The notes under the pieces were generated by a model. It was not told the origin of the DNA and did not search any database. It saw nothing but the letters and a program-made list of their open reading frames with translations. A stretch of 64,000 nt of DNA from Burkholderiales bacterium (GTDB lineage Bacteria > Pseudomonadota > Gammaproteobacteria > Burkholderiales > Burkholderiaceae_E): assembly GCA_026399875.1 (NCBI GenBank), contig JAPLQF010000013.1, positions 1-64,000 of the forward strand, written 5' to 3'. Position 1 is the stretch's first letter. The number at the start of each line of letters is the position of its first letter. This document shows, piece by piece, positions 20,399 through 30,897 of the stretch. Position numbers and translations under genes: made by a program.

Positions 20399-20478
20399 CG
20401 GATGGGGCTGCCTTCGTACGGGCGCTTATTGTAGCGCCGGGGCGCCCGACTGGATGACCGGCCTGGGCACTTCGGGAG

Positions 20479-21339
20479 TCAGCGAAACACCACTGTGCGA
20501 CTGCCGTTGAGCATCACGCGGTCTTCGAGGTGATAGCGCAGCGCTCGCGCCAGCACGGCTCTTTCGACGTCACGGCCGTAACGGATAAGGTCATCAACCG
20601 TGTCGTTATGCTCGACCCTGACCACGTCCTGCTCGATGATCGGCCCCTCATCGAGATCCTCGGTGACATAGTGACTGGTGGCGCCAATCAGCTTGACCCC
20701 TCGCTCAAAGGCACGGTGATAAGGCTTGGCACCGATAAATGACGGCAGGAAACTGTGGTGGATGTTGATGATTCGACCGGGATAGCGGGCACACAGATCG
20801 GGCGGCAGGATCTGCATGTAGCGGGCGAGCACGATGGTGTCGACCTCATTGTCCTCAAGCAGCCGGGTCAAGCGCTCGAATGCCCCGGCCTTGTCGTCGG
20901 GCGAGACAGGCACGCAGTGAAAGGGCACGCGGTGAATTTCGACATCACCGCGCAGATCTTCGTGATTTGAAATCACACACGGGATATCGCAGGGCAACTC
21001 GCCCGCGCGCCAACGGTAGAGCAGGTCAACCAGGCAGTGGTCAAGGCGGCTTGCCAGCAGCGCGACCCGACGCGGTCGGGCCGAATCGGACAGTCGCCAG
21101 CGCATCTCGAGGCGCTGCGCGAGCGGCGCAAATCCGGTCGAAAAATCCTTGATGCCCCCGGGTAAGGAATCGGCCAGGATCGCATTGCGCATGAAGAAGC
21201 GCTTGGTGTCTCGATCGGCGTGGTGGTTGGCTTCGAGGATCCAGCCGCCGCGCTCTGCAATGAAGCGGGAGACTTCGGCAACAATGCCCACGCGGTCGGG
21301 GCAATCGATGGTCAGGGTGAAGTGGCGTTCGGAGATCAT
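20479..21339 (-). CDS. purU: Formyltetrahydrofolate deformylase
   Basis: 286 residues, family length. An ACT domain at the N-terminus (TIDCPDRVGIVAEVSRF, residues about 9-85) precedes a formyl-transferase-like hydrolase domain with the NIHHSFLPSF motif and ATSHYVTEDLDEGPI. It releases formate from 10-formyl-THF, supplying formate for purine synthesis and balancing one-carbon pools. It lies between gshA and the amtB terminator and is probably transcribed by itself. Confidence 0.95.
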   Translation of the reverse strand: MISERHFTLTIDCPDRVGIVAEVSRFIAERGGWILEANHHADRDTKRFFMRNAILADSLPGGIKDFSTGFAPLAQRLEMRWRLSDSARPRRVALLASRLDHCLVDLLYRWRAGELPCDIPCVISNHEDLRGDVEIHRVPFHCVPVSPDDKAGAFERLTRLLEDNEVDTIVLARYMQILPPDLCARYPGRIINIHHSFLPSFIGAKPYHRAFERGVKLIGATSHYVTEDLDEGPIIEQDVVRVEHNDTVDDLIRYGRDVERAVLARALRYHLEDRVMLNGSRTVVFR

Positions 21340-21375
21340 CCCGAATTATCGCAGAGCCCGCGTGGACTCCTGATG

Positions 21376-21406
21376 AAAAAACCGCGCCGGGCGAACCCGA
21401 CGCGGT
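21376..21406 (-). terminator. Intrinsic terminator after amtB
   Basis: On the minus strand a GC-rich stem of about 11 bp (ACCGCGTCGGG pairing with CCCGGCGCGGT) with a TTCG tetraloop is followed by six T residues. It lies about 40 nt past the amtB stop and should end the torF-glnK-amtB transcript before purU. Confidence 0.88.
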
Positions 21407-21447
21407 GTGAGACCTGAGCTCTCAGGAGAGGAGGCAGGAGAAGCCGC

Positions 21448-23040
21448 TCAGGAGTGGTAGGCGGTCTCGCCGTGCGAACTGATGTCGAGGCCTTCGCGCT
21501 CTTCGTCTTCCGCCACCCGCAGACCGACGATCATGTCGACCACCTTGAAGGCAATGAACGAGACGATAGCCGACCACACCAGCGTGGTCAGCACGGCCTG
21601 CAACTGGATCCAGACCTGGCTGCCGATCGAATACTCCGCACCGGCTGCGTTGGCAACATAGTCATAGATGCCGGTGCCGCCGAGCGACGGTGCAGCGAAT
21701 ACACCGGTGAGCAGCGCACCCAGGATGCCGCCGACGCCATGCACGCCGAACACGTCGAGGGAATCATCGGCGCCCAGCAGGCGCTTCAGACCATTGACAC
21801 CCCACAGGCAGACGAAGCCAGCCGCCAGACCGATGACGATTGCACCCATCGGGCCGACGAAGCCGCACGCCGGCGTGATGGCCACCAGACCGGCAACCGC
21901 ACCCGAGGCCGCGCCAAGACCCGACGGCTTGCCCTTGCTCATCCACTCTGCGAACGACCAGGCCACGGTGGCTGCGGCGGTGGCGACGAAGGTGTTGACG
22001 AAAGCCAGAGCGGCCACGCCATTCGCTTCGAGGTTGGAACCGACGTTGAAGCCGAACCAGCCCACCCACAGCAGCGCTGCACCGACCATGGTGAAAGCGA
22101 GCGAATGAGGCGCCATGCTTTCGCGGCCCAATCCGACACGTTTGCCGAGCATGTAGGCACCCACCAGACCGGCAATACCGGCGTTGATGTGCACGACGGT
22201 GCCGCCAGCGAAGTCGAGCGCGCCCTTGGCCCACAGGAAGCCTGCGCCGGCGGTCACCGCTTCAAGCGTCTTGGCATCGGTGATTGCATCCGGACCATCC
22301 CAGTACCAGACCATGTGGGCGATCGGAATGTACGAGAAGGTGAACCACAGCACGCAGAACAGAAGCACGGCCGAGAACTTGATGCGCTCGGCAAAGGCGC
22401 CGACGATCAGCGCCGGCGTGATGGCCGCGAAGGTGCACTGGAAAGCAATGAAGATGTACTCAGGGATATAGACACCCTTGCTGAAGGTGGCTGCTACCGA
22501 GTCAGGCGTGACGCCCTTCAAAAACAGCTTGTCGAAGCTGCCGAAGAAAGTGCCCGCACCACCGAAGGTGAGCGTATAGCCGTAGATGACCCAGAGCACG
22601 GTGATCACCGAAAAGACCATGGTCACTTGCATCAGAATCGACAGGAGGTTCTTCGAGCGGACCAGGCCACCGTAGAAGAGCGCCAGACCCGGAATGGTCA
22701 TCATGATCACCAGCACGGTGGCCACGATCATCCAGGCGGTGTCGCCCTTGTTGGGCACGGGGGGTGCGGCAGCGGCGGCCGGTGCATCTGCCGGTGCAGC
22801 CTCTTCCTTCTTGACGACGGGGGCCGCGGCGGCAACAGGTGCTGCCTCTTCTTTCTTGGCTTCGGCCGGGGCGTCGTCCTTCTTGACTTCGGTCGTGGCC
22901 GCCTGGGCGAGCAGCACAGGAGCGACCTTGGCCATGGGAGCGACCTCGGTCGCGGGAGCGCCGGTGACGGCAAAAGCGCCGGCCCATGGCGCGAGGCCCA
23001 GCGCTGCAATCAGCGCGAGCGATCGTGCAAAGCGGTTCAT
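21448..23040 (-). CDS. amtB: Ammonium transporter AmtB with extended N-terminus
   Basis: 530 residues. It begins with a signal-peptide-like segment (1-24), then a roughly 60-residue Ala/Lys/Glu/Pro-rich stretch (about 37-97), then the 11-TM Amt core from about residue 103. Core motifs include DFAGGTVVHINAGIAG and GVHGVGGILGALLTG, which hold the pore twin His. It imports ammonium and is gated by uridylylation-sensitive PII (GlnK), encoded 30 nt upstream. The C-terminal tail (RVAEDEEREGLDISSHGETAYHS) is the usual GlnK-contact tail. The low-complexity extension should lie in the periplasm if the signal peptide is cleaved. Confidence 0.94.
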   Translation of the reverse strand: MNRFARSLALIAALGLAPWAGAFAVTGAPATEVAPMAKVAPVLLAQAATTEVKKDDAPAEAKKEEAAPVAAAAPVVKKEEAAPADAPAAAAAPPVPNKGDTAWMIVATVLVIMMTIPGLALFYGGLVRSKNLLSILMQVTMVFSVITVLWVIYGYTLTFGGAGTFFGSFDKLFLKGVTPDSVAATFSKGVYIPEYIFIAFQCTFAAITPALIVGAFAERIKFSAVLLFCVLWFTFSYIPIAHMVWYWDGPDAITDAKTLEAVTAGAGFLWAKGALDFAGGTVVHINAGIAGLVGAYMLGKRVGLGRESMAPHSLAFTMVGAALLWVGWFGFNVGSNLEANGVAALAFVNTFVATAAATVAWSFAEWMSKGKPSGLGAASGAVAGLVAITPACGFVGPMGAIVIGLAAGFVCLWGVNGLKRLLGADDSLDVFGVHGVGGILGALLTGVFAAPSLGGTGIYDYVANAAGAEYSIGSQVWIQLQAVLTTLVWSAIVSFIAFKVVDMIVGLRVAEDEEREGLDISSHGETAYHS

Positions 23041-23070
23041 GTTGGATTCCTCAGTTTTCGTAATCAGGGT

Positions 23071-24568
<1,498 letters not shown>

Positions 24569-24817
24569 ATGGACAAACAGGCCTTCCTTCACGATTTTCA
24601 GCAACGCATTGCCGAACTCATCAAATCGAGTCCGGCCGCCGATATCGAACGCAACCTCAAGGCCGTGCTCGCTCAGGGCTTCCAGAAAATGGATCTGGTC
24701 ACTCGCGAGGACTTCGAGATCCAGGTCGCACTGGTCGAGCGTCTTCGTCATCGTCTCGATCTGCTCGAGGCGCGTCTGGAGACCCCTCCGGCCGATCAGT
24801 CGACATCAGGGCGCTGA
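24569..24817 (+). CDS. ubiK: Ubiquinone biosynthesis accessory factor UbiK (BMFP domain)
   Basis: 82 residues from ATG 24569. A short helical protein with a C-terminal coiled coil (LVTREDFEIQVALVERLRHRLDLLEARL), the signature of the YqiC/UbiK family. UbiK binds UbiJ and aids aerobic ubiquinone synthesis in E. coli. It starts 57 nt upstream of comM on the same strand, an arrangement common in betaproteobacteria. Confidence 0.88.
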   Translation: MDKQAFLHDFQQRIAELIKSSPAADIERNLKAVLAQGFQKMDLVTREDFEIQVALVERLRHRLDLLEARLETPPADQSTSGR

Positions 24818-24874
24818 TCAGGCACCTGCAAAGCCGCGTCCACACTGCTCGCCCCCTCTTTCCCCCGGGCAGCC

Positions 24875-26389
24875 ATGTCGTTGGCGGTCGTTCGCAGCCG
24901 CGGTCTGGTCGGTGTCGAGGCACCGTCGGTCTCGGTTGAAGTGCATCTCGCCAACGGCCTGCCTGCGTTTCACATCGTCGGCCTGCCAGACACCGAGGTT
25001 CGCGAAAGCCGTGAACGGGTGCGCGCAGCATTGCTGCAGGAAGGCTTCGAATTTCCCAACCGGCGGATCACGGTCAATCTTGCGCCGGCCGATCTGCCGA
25101 AAGGGTCGGGGCGATTCGATCTGCCGATCGCGATCGGCATCCTGAGCGCCTGCGCAGGCATCGCGCCGGAAGTACTCGAGCGAGTCGAATTGATGGGCGA
25201 GCTTTCGCTCACTGGTGAACTGCGGCCGATCCGGGGGGCGCTCGTTCTGGCACTGGCCGTGCGCCGCGACCCGGCCGCTCGACTCCTGGTCCTGCCGGCC
25301 GCCAGTGCGGCCGAGGCAGCGGTGGCAGGCTACCCCGGCACGCGCGCCGCACATTCCTTGCGTGAAGTTTGGCAAGCCCTGGTCGAGGGCGTGGCCCTGC
25401 CCTCTCCCGCCGCCGGACCTGCTCCAGCGCCGCTGCGCCTCAGTGCAGCCCCGGACCTCGCTCAAGTCAGGGGGCAGGCCGGCGCCAGGCGTGCACTCGA
25501 AATCGCGGCCGCAGGCGGCCACAGTCTGCTGCTCATCGGGCCGCCCGGCACCGGCAAGACCATGCTTGCGCAGCGACTGCCAGGCCTGCTGCCACCGATG
25601 ACCGACCTGGAGGCGCTCGAGTCGGCAGCCATTCTGTCTCTGTCGGGCTCCGGCTTTCGGGCAGGCGACTGGGGCGTACGCCCCTTCCGGTCGCCTCATC
25701 ACACTGTTTCTGGCGCCGCGCTGGTGGGCGGCGGGTCGATGCCGCGCCCGGGTGAAGCATCGCTCGCCCATTGCGGCGTTCTGTTTCTCGACGAACTCGG
25801 CGAATTCCGACGCGATGTGCTCGAGACCCTGCGCGAGCCCCTGGAAAGCGGCCGTGTCTCGATCTCGCGGGCTGCGCGACAGGCGGAGTTTCCGGCCGCC
25901 TTCCAACTGATTGCCGCCATGAATCCCTGCCCCTGCGGCTATCTGGGCGATCCCAAGGGGCGCTGCCGCTGCCAGCCCGATGAGATCTCGCGTTATCGGC
26001 ATCGCCTGTCCGGGCCGCTGCTCGATCGCATCGACATGCATGTCGATGTCCCGCCGGTGTCGCAGTCCGACCTGCTGGCCAGTGCTGCCGGCGAGGCAAG
26101 CAAGCCGGTGCGCGAGCGGGTAAGCCTTGCCCGAGACCGGGCCCTGGCACGCCAGGCCACGCCGAACGCCGGCCTGAGCGCCGCCGAAACCGAACGTCAT
26201 TGCCGGGTCGACGATGCCGGCAACTCGCTGCTGTCGGCCGCCATCGAGCGACTCGGACTCAGTGCAAGAGCACTGCCACGACTGCTGAGGCTCGCCCGAA
26301 CCATTGCCGATCTGGCGCAGTCAGAGAACATCGTGGCCCGGCATGTGGCCGAGGCCATCGGCTATCGCCGCCTCGCCGGCGTAAAATGA
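24875..26389 (+). CDS. comM: YifB/ComM family Mg-chelatase-like AAA+ ATPase
   Basis: 504 residues. An N-terminal Lon-protease-like domain (to about 170) is followed by the AAA+ Mg-chelatase domain with Walker A GPPGTGKT (222-229), Walker B VLFLDELGEF and the Cys-rich insert NPCPCGYLGDPKGRCRC. A C-terminal helical domain is present. ComM is a branch-migration helicase that promotes integration of incoming DNA during natural transformation; in non-competent species its role is less clear. The start overlaps no other gene, and the DsbA-like gene follows closely. Confidence 0.92.
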   Translation: MSLAVVRSRGLVGVEAPSVSVEVHLANGLPAFHIVGLPDTEVRESRERVRAALLQEGFEFPNRRITVNLAPADLPKGSGRFDLPIAIGILSACAGIAPEVLERVELMGELSLTGELRPIRGALVLALAVRRDPAARLLVLPAASAAEAAVAGYPGTRAAHSLREVWQALVEGVALPSPAAGPAPAPLRLSAAPDLAQVRGQAGARRALEIAAAGGHSLLLIGPPGTGKTMLAQRLPGLLPPMTDLEALESAAILSLSGSGFRAGDWGVRPFRSPHHTVSGAALVGGGSMPRPGEASLAHCGVLFLDELGEFRRDVLETLREPLESGRVSISRAARQAEFPAAFQLIAAMNPCPCGYLGDPKGRCRCQPDEISRYRHRLSGPLLDRIDMHVDVPPVSQSDLLASAAGEASKPVRERVSLARDRALARQATPNAGLSAAETERHCRVDDAGNSLLSAAIERLGLSARALPRLLRLARTIADLAQSENIVARHVAEAIGYRRLAGVK

Positions 26390-26405
26390 CTTGATGGAGG
26401 CCCTC

Positions 26406-27053
26406 ATGTCCGAACCCGAAACCATCGATGTCATCTCCGATGTCGTCTGCCCCTGGTGCTACATCGGCAAACGGCACCTTGAAGCCGCGCTGAGCAAGCT
26501 GCCGGTTGATGAGCGCCCGCTGGTTCGCTGGCACCCTTTCCAGCTCAACCCTGATCTGCCGGCTGCCGGGGTCGATCGCCGCAGCTATCTCGAAGAAAAA
26601 TTCGGCGGTGCCGAGCGGGCCTCCACGATCTACGATCGCGTGCGGGCGGCCGGGCGCGAAGCGGGTCTGGCGCTCGACTTCGATCGCATCGAGCGTCAGC
26701 CCAACACCCTCGACGCCCATCGTCTGATCGCCTGGGCGCAGGCCAGCGGGCGCGATGTCGAGCCGCTGGTCGAGGCACTCTTCAAGGCCTATTTCGTCGA
26801 AGGCCGTTTCATCGGCGATCGCAAGGTCTTGGCAGAAGTCGCTGGTGAAGCGGGCTTCGACGCCGGCGCGTCGCTCGAAATGCTGGAGGGGCAGACTGCC
26901 ACGGCCGAGATCGCCGAGATGGATCTGCGCACACGCCAATCGGGTATCGGCGGCGTACCCTTTTTCATCTTCAACGAGAAAATTGCGGTATCCGGCGCTC
27001 AAGGAGCCCCAGTACTGCTCGATGCCCTGGCGCAGTCCCGCCCCTCGACCTGA
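26406..27053 (+). CDS. DsbA-family oxidoreductase (FrnE-like)
   Basis: 215 residues from ATG 26406, chosen because TGGAGG sits 5 nt before it. Thioredoxin fold with CPWC (Cys15-Cys18) in DVVCPWCYIGKR and the cis-Pro segment GVPFFIFNEK near the end. There is no signal peptide, so it is cytoplasmic, like FrnE and 2-hydroxychromene-2-carboxylate isomerase relatives. The CPWC motif favours disulfide or thiol chemistry over isomerase activity. It follows comM by 16 nt. Confidence 0.88.
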   Translation: MSEPETIDVISDVVCPWCYIGKRHLEAALSKLPVDERPLVRWHPFQLNPDLPAAGVDRRSYLEEKFGGAERASTIYDRVRAAGREAGLALDFDRIERQPNTLDAHRLIAWAQASGRDVEPLVEALFKAYFVEGRFIGDRKVLAEVAGEAGFDAGASLEMLEGQTATAEIAEMDLRTRQSGIGGVPFFIFNEKIAVSGAQGAPVLLDALAQSRPST

Positions 27054-27141
27054 ACCTGAGCTTGCGCCGGCTTCGCCCCCGGCGCGAGCTAGAATCAGTT
27101 TCCCCCCCACAACAAGACAGGCCCAAGGCCGTCCCCGAGAC

Positions 27142-28191
27142 ATGTCCCCAACACACTCCCAGTCAGCCGACGCCGGCCCCCTCGAGGGCATCCGGATCAT
27201 CGAACTCCATGCCATCGGACCGGTGCCCTTCGCAGGCCAGTTGCTGCGCAGTCTGGGGGCGAGCGTCTCGCGCATCTCGCCACCGGCCGACCCCGGCCTT
27301 GGCGTGGCCACCGATCCTCGGTTCGACCTCAGCAACTACGGCAAGACGCCGCTTGCGATCGACCTCAAGCGTCCCGAAGGACTGGCCGAAGCGCTGGCGC
27401 TCATCGACAAGGCCGATGTGCTGCTCGAGGGCTTTCGCCCGGGCGTGCTCGAGCGTCTGGGCATGGCGCCAGCCGACCTGCTGGCACGCAACCCGCGTCT
27501 GGTGATCGGTCGGCTGTCGGGTTGGGGCAATGCCGGCGCACTGACCGAGCGGGCCGGCCACGACATCAACTACCTCGCGATGGCCGGGCTGCTTAATGCC
27601 ATCGGCACCAAGGAGACCCCGGTCGCACCGCTCAATGTGGTCGGCGACTACGGTGGCGGCGCGATGCATCTGGCAGTCGGTGTCCTGGCACAGCTGGTGC
27701 GTCGCTCGATCGATGGTCGGGGCGGAGCGGTGGTCTCGAGCATCCTTGCCGGATCGGTCGGCCTGTCGCCGCTGTTTTTCGGCCTGATCGCCGCCGGCCG
27801 CTGGAGCGTCAATCGCGCCGACAACATGCTCGATGGTGCCACGCCCTATTACCGGGTCTACCCGACATCGGATGGCCGCTTCGTGGCGGTGGGCGCGATC
27901 GAACCCAAGTTCTACCGCGAATTGCTGAAGGTCACAGGCCTCGAAGGGCAGATCGACCCGGCCCGCCAGAACGACCGCTCGACTTGGCCCGCCACCATTG
28001 CGCTTTTTGCGCAGCAATTTGCCAAACGGACCCGCGATGAGTGGGAAAAGGACGCCGAGAAGGTCGACGCCTGCCTGTCACCGGTCCTCGACTTCCTCGA
28101 AGCCGCCAAGCATCCGCACAATCTGGCCAATGGCCTTTATGCCCACGAGCCGTTCCCGCAGCCCGATCGGGTGCTGAACTTCAGCCGTTGA
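27142..28191 (+). CDS. Alpha-methylacyl-CoA racemase (CaiB/BaiF family III)
   Basis: 349 residues from ATG 27142; the open frame extends further upstream, but that part overlaps the DsbA-like gene. All catalytic residues known from the mycobacterial racemase MCR have counterparts: His140 and Tyr144 in GHDINY, Asp169 in NVVGDYGGG and Glu254 in GAIEPKF, so racemase rather than CoA-transferase activity is likely. It inverts the 2-methyl centre of branched acyl-CoAs so that beta-oxidation can proceed, which fits the IcmF/thiolase genes elsewhere in the window. Confidence 0.9.
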   Translation: MSPTHSQSADAGPLEGIRIIELHAIGPVPFAGQLLRSLGASVSRISPPADPGLGVATDPRFDLSNYGKTPLAIDLKRPEGLAEALALIDKADVLLEGFRPGVLERLGMAPADLLARNPRLVIGRLSGWGNAGALTERAGHDINYLAMAGLLNAIGTKETPVAPLNVVGDYGGGAMHLAVGVLAQLVRRSIDGRGGAVVSSILAGSVGLSPLFFGLIAAGRWSVNRADNMLDGATPYYRVYPTSDGRFVAVGAIEPKFYRELLKVTGLEGQIDPARQNDRSTWPATIALFAQQFAKRTRDEWEKDAEKVDACLSPVLDFLEAAKHPHNLANGLYAHEPFPQPDRVLNFSR

Positions 28192-29189
28192 CCGACGCAG
28201 GCGCCCGGCAAGGCCTCGGGCTGGGGCTGGCCTGCGCGATCGGCGCAGGTCTGGCATGGGGTCTGGTCTTCGTGGCGCCGGTGATGCTGCCGGACTATCC
28301 GCCACTGGTGCTGTCCGCCGGACGCTACCTGGCCTTCGGGCTGGTTGCGCTCGTCATGGCCTGGCCCGGTCGCCAGGCGCTGCAGCAACTGTCGCGTGCC
28401 GACTGGATCAAGGCCGGCTGGCTCTCGCTGATCGGCAATCTGGTTTATTACGTCTTTCTGGCCGCTGCCATCCAGACCGCCGGCGTGCCGATACCGACCA
28501 TGCTGATCGGCACACTGCCAGTGGTGATTGCGCTGGTGTCGAACCTGTCTGACCGCGCCCTGCCGTGGCGACGACTCGCTCCTTCGCTCGCAGTCATTCT
28601 GGCCGGCATCCTGCTGGTGAACCACGCCGAAGTCGCCGCGCTGACCGGCATCGATCCATCGACCGGAAGCGGCCATCAATCGGCACTGTCGCGACTGGCG
28701 CTCGGCGCGATGCTGGCCCTGGTGGCCGTCGTCTGCTGGACCTGGTATCCGATCAGCAATGCCCGCTGGATGCAGCGCAATCCCAAGGTGAGCGCTTCAA
28801 CCTGGGCAACTGCACAGGGTCTGACCACCCTGCCGCTGGCGCTGGTCGCATGGGGTCTTGCACTGGTGATCGAGACCGTCGCCCCCTCTGCAGGCGGCGC
28901 TTCGCAAACGCGATTCGACTTCCCGCTGGGTCAGCAGGCGCTGCACTTCGTGCTGCTGATGACGGTGCTCGGACTGGTTTCGTCATGGCTGGGCACACGA
29001 CTGTGGAACCAGGCTTCACGCCTGTTGCCGACCTCCCTGACCGGCCAGCTGATCGTCTTCGAGACCCTGGCTGCCCTGGCCTACGGTTATGCCTGGCGAG
29101 GTGACTGGCCTGCCCCGACGGCAGCGCTCGGCATTTGCCTGCTGATCGCGGGTGTGGCGATCGGCGCCAACGCATTTCGGCCGCGCTGA
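28188..29189 (+). CDS. EamA/DMT-family membrane transporter
   Basis: 333 residues if it starts at TTG 28188, which overlaps the stop of the racemase gene by 4 nt. An ATG further up in the same frame lies wholly inside that gene. About ten hydrophobic helices form two EamA halves; the first half begins GAGLAWGLVFVAPVML and the second GAMLALVAVVCWTWYPI. Drug/metabolite-type exporters of this kind move amino acids or small metabolites; the substrate is unknown. Translational coupling to the racemase is likely. Confidence 0.82.
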   Translation: MTDAGARQGLGLGLACAIGAGLAWGLVFVAPVMLPDYPPLVLSAGRYLAFGLVALVMAWPGRQALQQLSRADWIKAGWLSLIGNLVYYVFLAAAIQTAGVPIPTMLIGTLPVVIALVSNLSDRALPWRRLAPSLAVILAGILLVNHAEVAALTGIDPSTGSGHQSALSRLALGAMLALVAVVCWTWYPISNARWMQRNPKVSASTWATAQGLTTLPLALVAWGLALVIETVAPSAGGASQTRFDFPLGQQALHFVLLMTVLGLVSSWLGTRLWNQASRLLPTSLTGQLIVFETLAALAYGYAWRGDWPAPTAALGICLLIAGVAIGANAFRPR

Positions 29190-29224
29190 GTCGGCCGCTC
29201 TGAGTCGGCCAATCAGACCCGCAT

Positions 29225-29788
29225 TCAGCGCCGAACCAGGCGAACAGAGTCGAGAAACATCGTGGCCTGTTCCCGGTCGGGTTTGGGTCCGAGCACGACG
29301 ATCTGCCAGACCCGTTTATCGACACCTGCAAAGCGCGCGATCAGTGTTGCCTCCTGCCCGCGCATTCGACCGACCGCTTCAACCTCGATGCCATTGACAC
29401 TGCCAACCACCGCACCCGACCCATCGATCAGCGAAAAACTGACCGGACGCGTCGCTCGCTCCTCGCCTTCGATATTGCGCACCATCGCCCGGCGCATCGC
29501 ACTCAGCGCCTGCTCGCTCACCGCCTGGCCAGCGTCTGGCGGCAAGCTGGCAGTCGCCACGGTATAAGCGACCTCGCGCACCAGCGAGCCCTGCATGCTC
29601 ATCGTCAGCGTCAAACCGTCGAGGTCGACCGGCTGAGTCATGCGGGCCGGGCGCGAGGGCATCATCGCGACGAAGCCGTCTTCGCCGGCACGGATCTCGC
29701 GCCAGTCGTGCTCGGGGGTACAGGCGGTCAAACACATCAGCAGCGCGGCGAAAACAACGCTTGTCAGAGCATGGATCGGCGCATTCAT
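29225..29788 (-). CDS. Small lipoprotein of unknown function
   Basis: 187 residues. The signal peptide ends in lipobox LTAC with Cys23, so this is an outer- or inner-membrane lipoprotein. The rest is a mixed alpha/beta domain (GFVAMMPSRPARMTQ, VAYTVATASLPP, ATLIARFAGVDKRVWQIVVLGP) that resembles many small proteobacterial lipoproteins without a named role. It is divergent from the DUF1840 gene and converges on the DMT transporter. Confidence 0.75.
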   Translation of the reverse strand: MNAPIHALTSVVFAALLMCLTACTPEHDWREIRAGEDGFVAMMPSRPARMTQPVDLDGLTLTMSMQGSLVREVAYTVATASLPPDAGQAVSEQALSAMRRAMVRNIEGEERATRPVSFSLIDGSGAVVGSVNGIEVEAVGRMRGQEATLIARFAGVDKRVWQIVVLGPKPDREQATMFLDSVRLVRR

Positions 29789-29891
29789 TGGCAGTGGCTC
29801 GTCATGGACATCCGGTATTCAAACGCTGCTCGAATCGCGTACTGTAAGCTGATCAGCCGACTCGGCCGATTTGCGCGACCAGGACAACACC

Positions 29892-30221
29892 ATGCTCTAC
29901 GAATTCAAATCGAAAGCCGCGGGCACAGTTGTGATGACCGGCGCGGTAGGTGATCGCATGCTGGCCATCATCGGCAGGGCACCCGAACCGAAGGGCGTCT
30001 TCACTTCCGAGCAGTTGGGTGCGGCGATCGAGGCACTGCAGGCCGCCATCACAGCCGAAAAACTTGCACCGCAACAACCGACCACTGATTCGCACGACAA
30101 GGACGATGAAGCGTCGGAAAAGACCGGCGATGAGATCTCGCTCGCCCAGCGCGCATTGCCGCTGATCGAATTGCTCGTCGCGGCCCGCGCAGCCGGCAAG
30201 CCGGTCACCTGGGGCGTCTGA
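29892..30221 (+). CDS. DUF1840 family protein
   Basis: 109 residues from ATG 29892, with AGGA upstream. The N-terminal half (MLYEFKSKAAGTVVMTG, LAIIGRAPEPKGVFT) is the DUF1840 signature as I know it. A charged linker (DSHDKDDEASEKTGDE) leads to a short helix, AQRALPLIELLVAARAAGKPVTWGV. Cytoplasmic and of unknown function, but common in Burkholderiales. Confidence 0.85.
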   Translation: MLYEFKSKAAGTVVMTGAVGDRMLAIIGRAPEPKGVFTSEQLGAAIEALQAAITAEKLAPQQPTTDSHDKDDEASEKTGDEISLAQRALPLIELLVAARAAGKPVTWGV

Positions 30222-30235
30222 GGCCTGGCGCCACC

Positions 30236-30304
30236 GGCGCCAAAGCAAAAAACAAGCGCCCCAAGGCGCCAAAGCAAAAAACAAGCGCCCCAAGGCGCCA
30301 AAGC
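30236..30304. repeat. 29-nt tandem repeat with inverted-repeat arms
   Basis: Two perfect 29-nt copies (30236-30264 and 30265-30293) and a partial third, each with GGCGCC, an A-rich middle and GCGCCCC, so each can also fold. They lie directly before the BON-gene terminator and look like stepwise duplications of the terminator region. Confidence 0.85.
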
Positions 30305-30331
30305 AAAAAAAGGGCGCCCCAGGGCGCCCTT
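30305..30331 (-). terminator. Intrinsic terminator of the BON-domain gene
   Basis: On the minus strand the self-complementary arms AGGGCGCCC and GGGCGCCCT form a stem, followed by seven T residues. It is placed about 70 nt after the BON gene stop. Confidence 0.85.
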
Positions 30332-30400
30332 GTCGCAAACAGTCCTGGCGATCAGAGCGATCGCGAGCCCTGCTCGCATCAAAGCCGATCTGATCGTCGA

Positions 30401-30703
30401 TCAGGGCCTGATGATGACATTGTTGACAACCGACTTCACGCCGTCGGTCTTGCGAGCGATTTCGACGGCCTTGGCAACGTCGGCCTGGTTCTTGGCAAAG
30501 CCTGACAGCTGCACCACGCCGTTTTTGGTCTCGACATTGATGTCACTCCAGATTGCCGGGGACGCGCCCATCTGCTCGGTCTTGAGCTTGGTGGTGATCC
30601 AGGCATCGCTGCCCCACTTGTTGGCCGAGTCGACAGCCGCGCAGCCGCTGATTGCTGCGGCGAGCACTGCTGCGGTCGTCAGAGAAAAAATCGTTTTTTT
30701 CAT
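30401..30703 (-). CDS. BON-domain lipoprotein
   Basis: 100 residues from ATG 30703, with AAAGGA 6-7 nt before it; an upstream in-frame start adds 15 residues of no family match. Signal peptide with lipobox ISGC (Cys21), then one BON domain (about 35-100: DAWITTKLKTEQ, INVETKNGVVQLSGF, VKSVVNNVIIRP). BON proteins of the OsmY type are periplasmic and bind phospholipid or stabilise envelopes under stress. It is a single-gene unit with its own terminator. Confidence 0.88.
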   Translation of the reverse strand: MKKTIFSLTTAAVLAAAISGCAAVDSANKWGSDAWITTKLKTEQMGASPAIWSDINVETKNGVVQLSGFAKNQADVAKAVEIARKTDGVKSVVNNVIIRP

Positions 30704-30897
30704 TTTGATTCCTTTGAAATGAAGCGCTCGTCGCGTTTGAAATGCCATGCCACACAGGCCGTGGCTTTCGCGCGACGCTTACGCCGGAACGCAGAGACTA
30801 GCCGATCAGGACGTCAAAACGCGAGGGGGCGTCGTCTTCAGACGACAAATCGCCATCCTCTGACACGTGTGCGATCCGGCAAACCGGCCCTTGCACA

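Noticed and set aside
30236-30331. CRISPR array
   Set aside because: The repeat units abut with no spacers and no cas genes are near.
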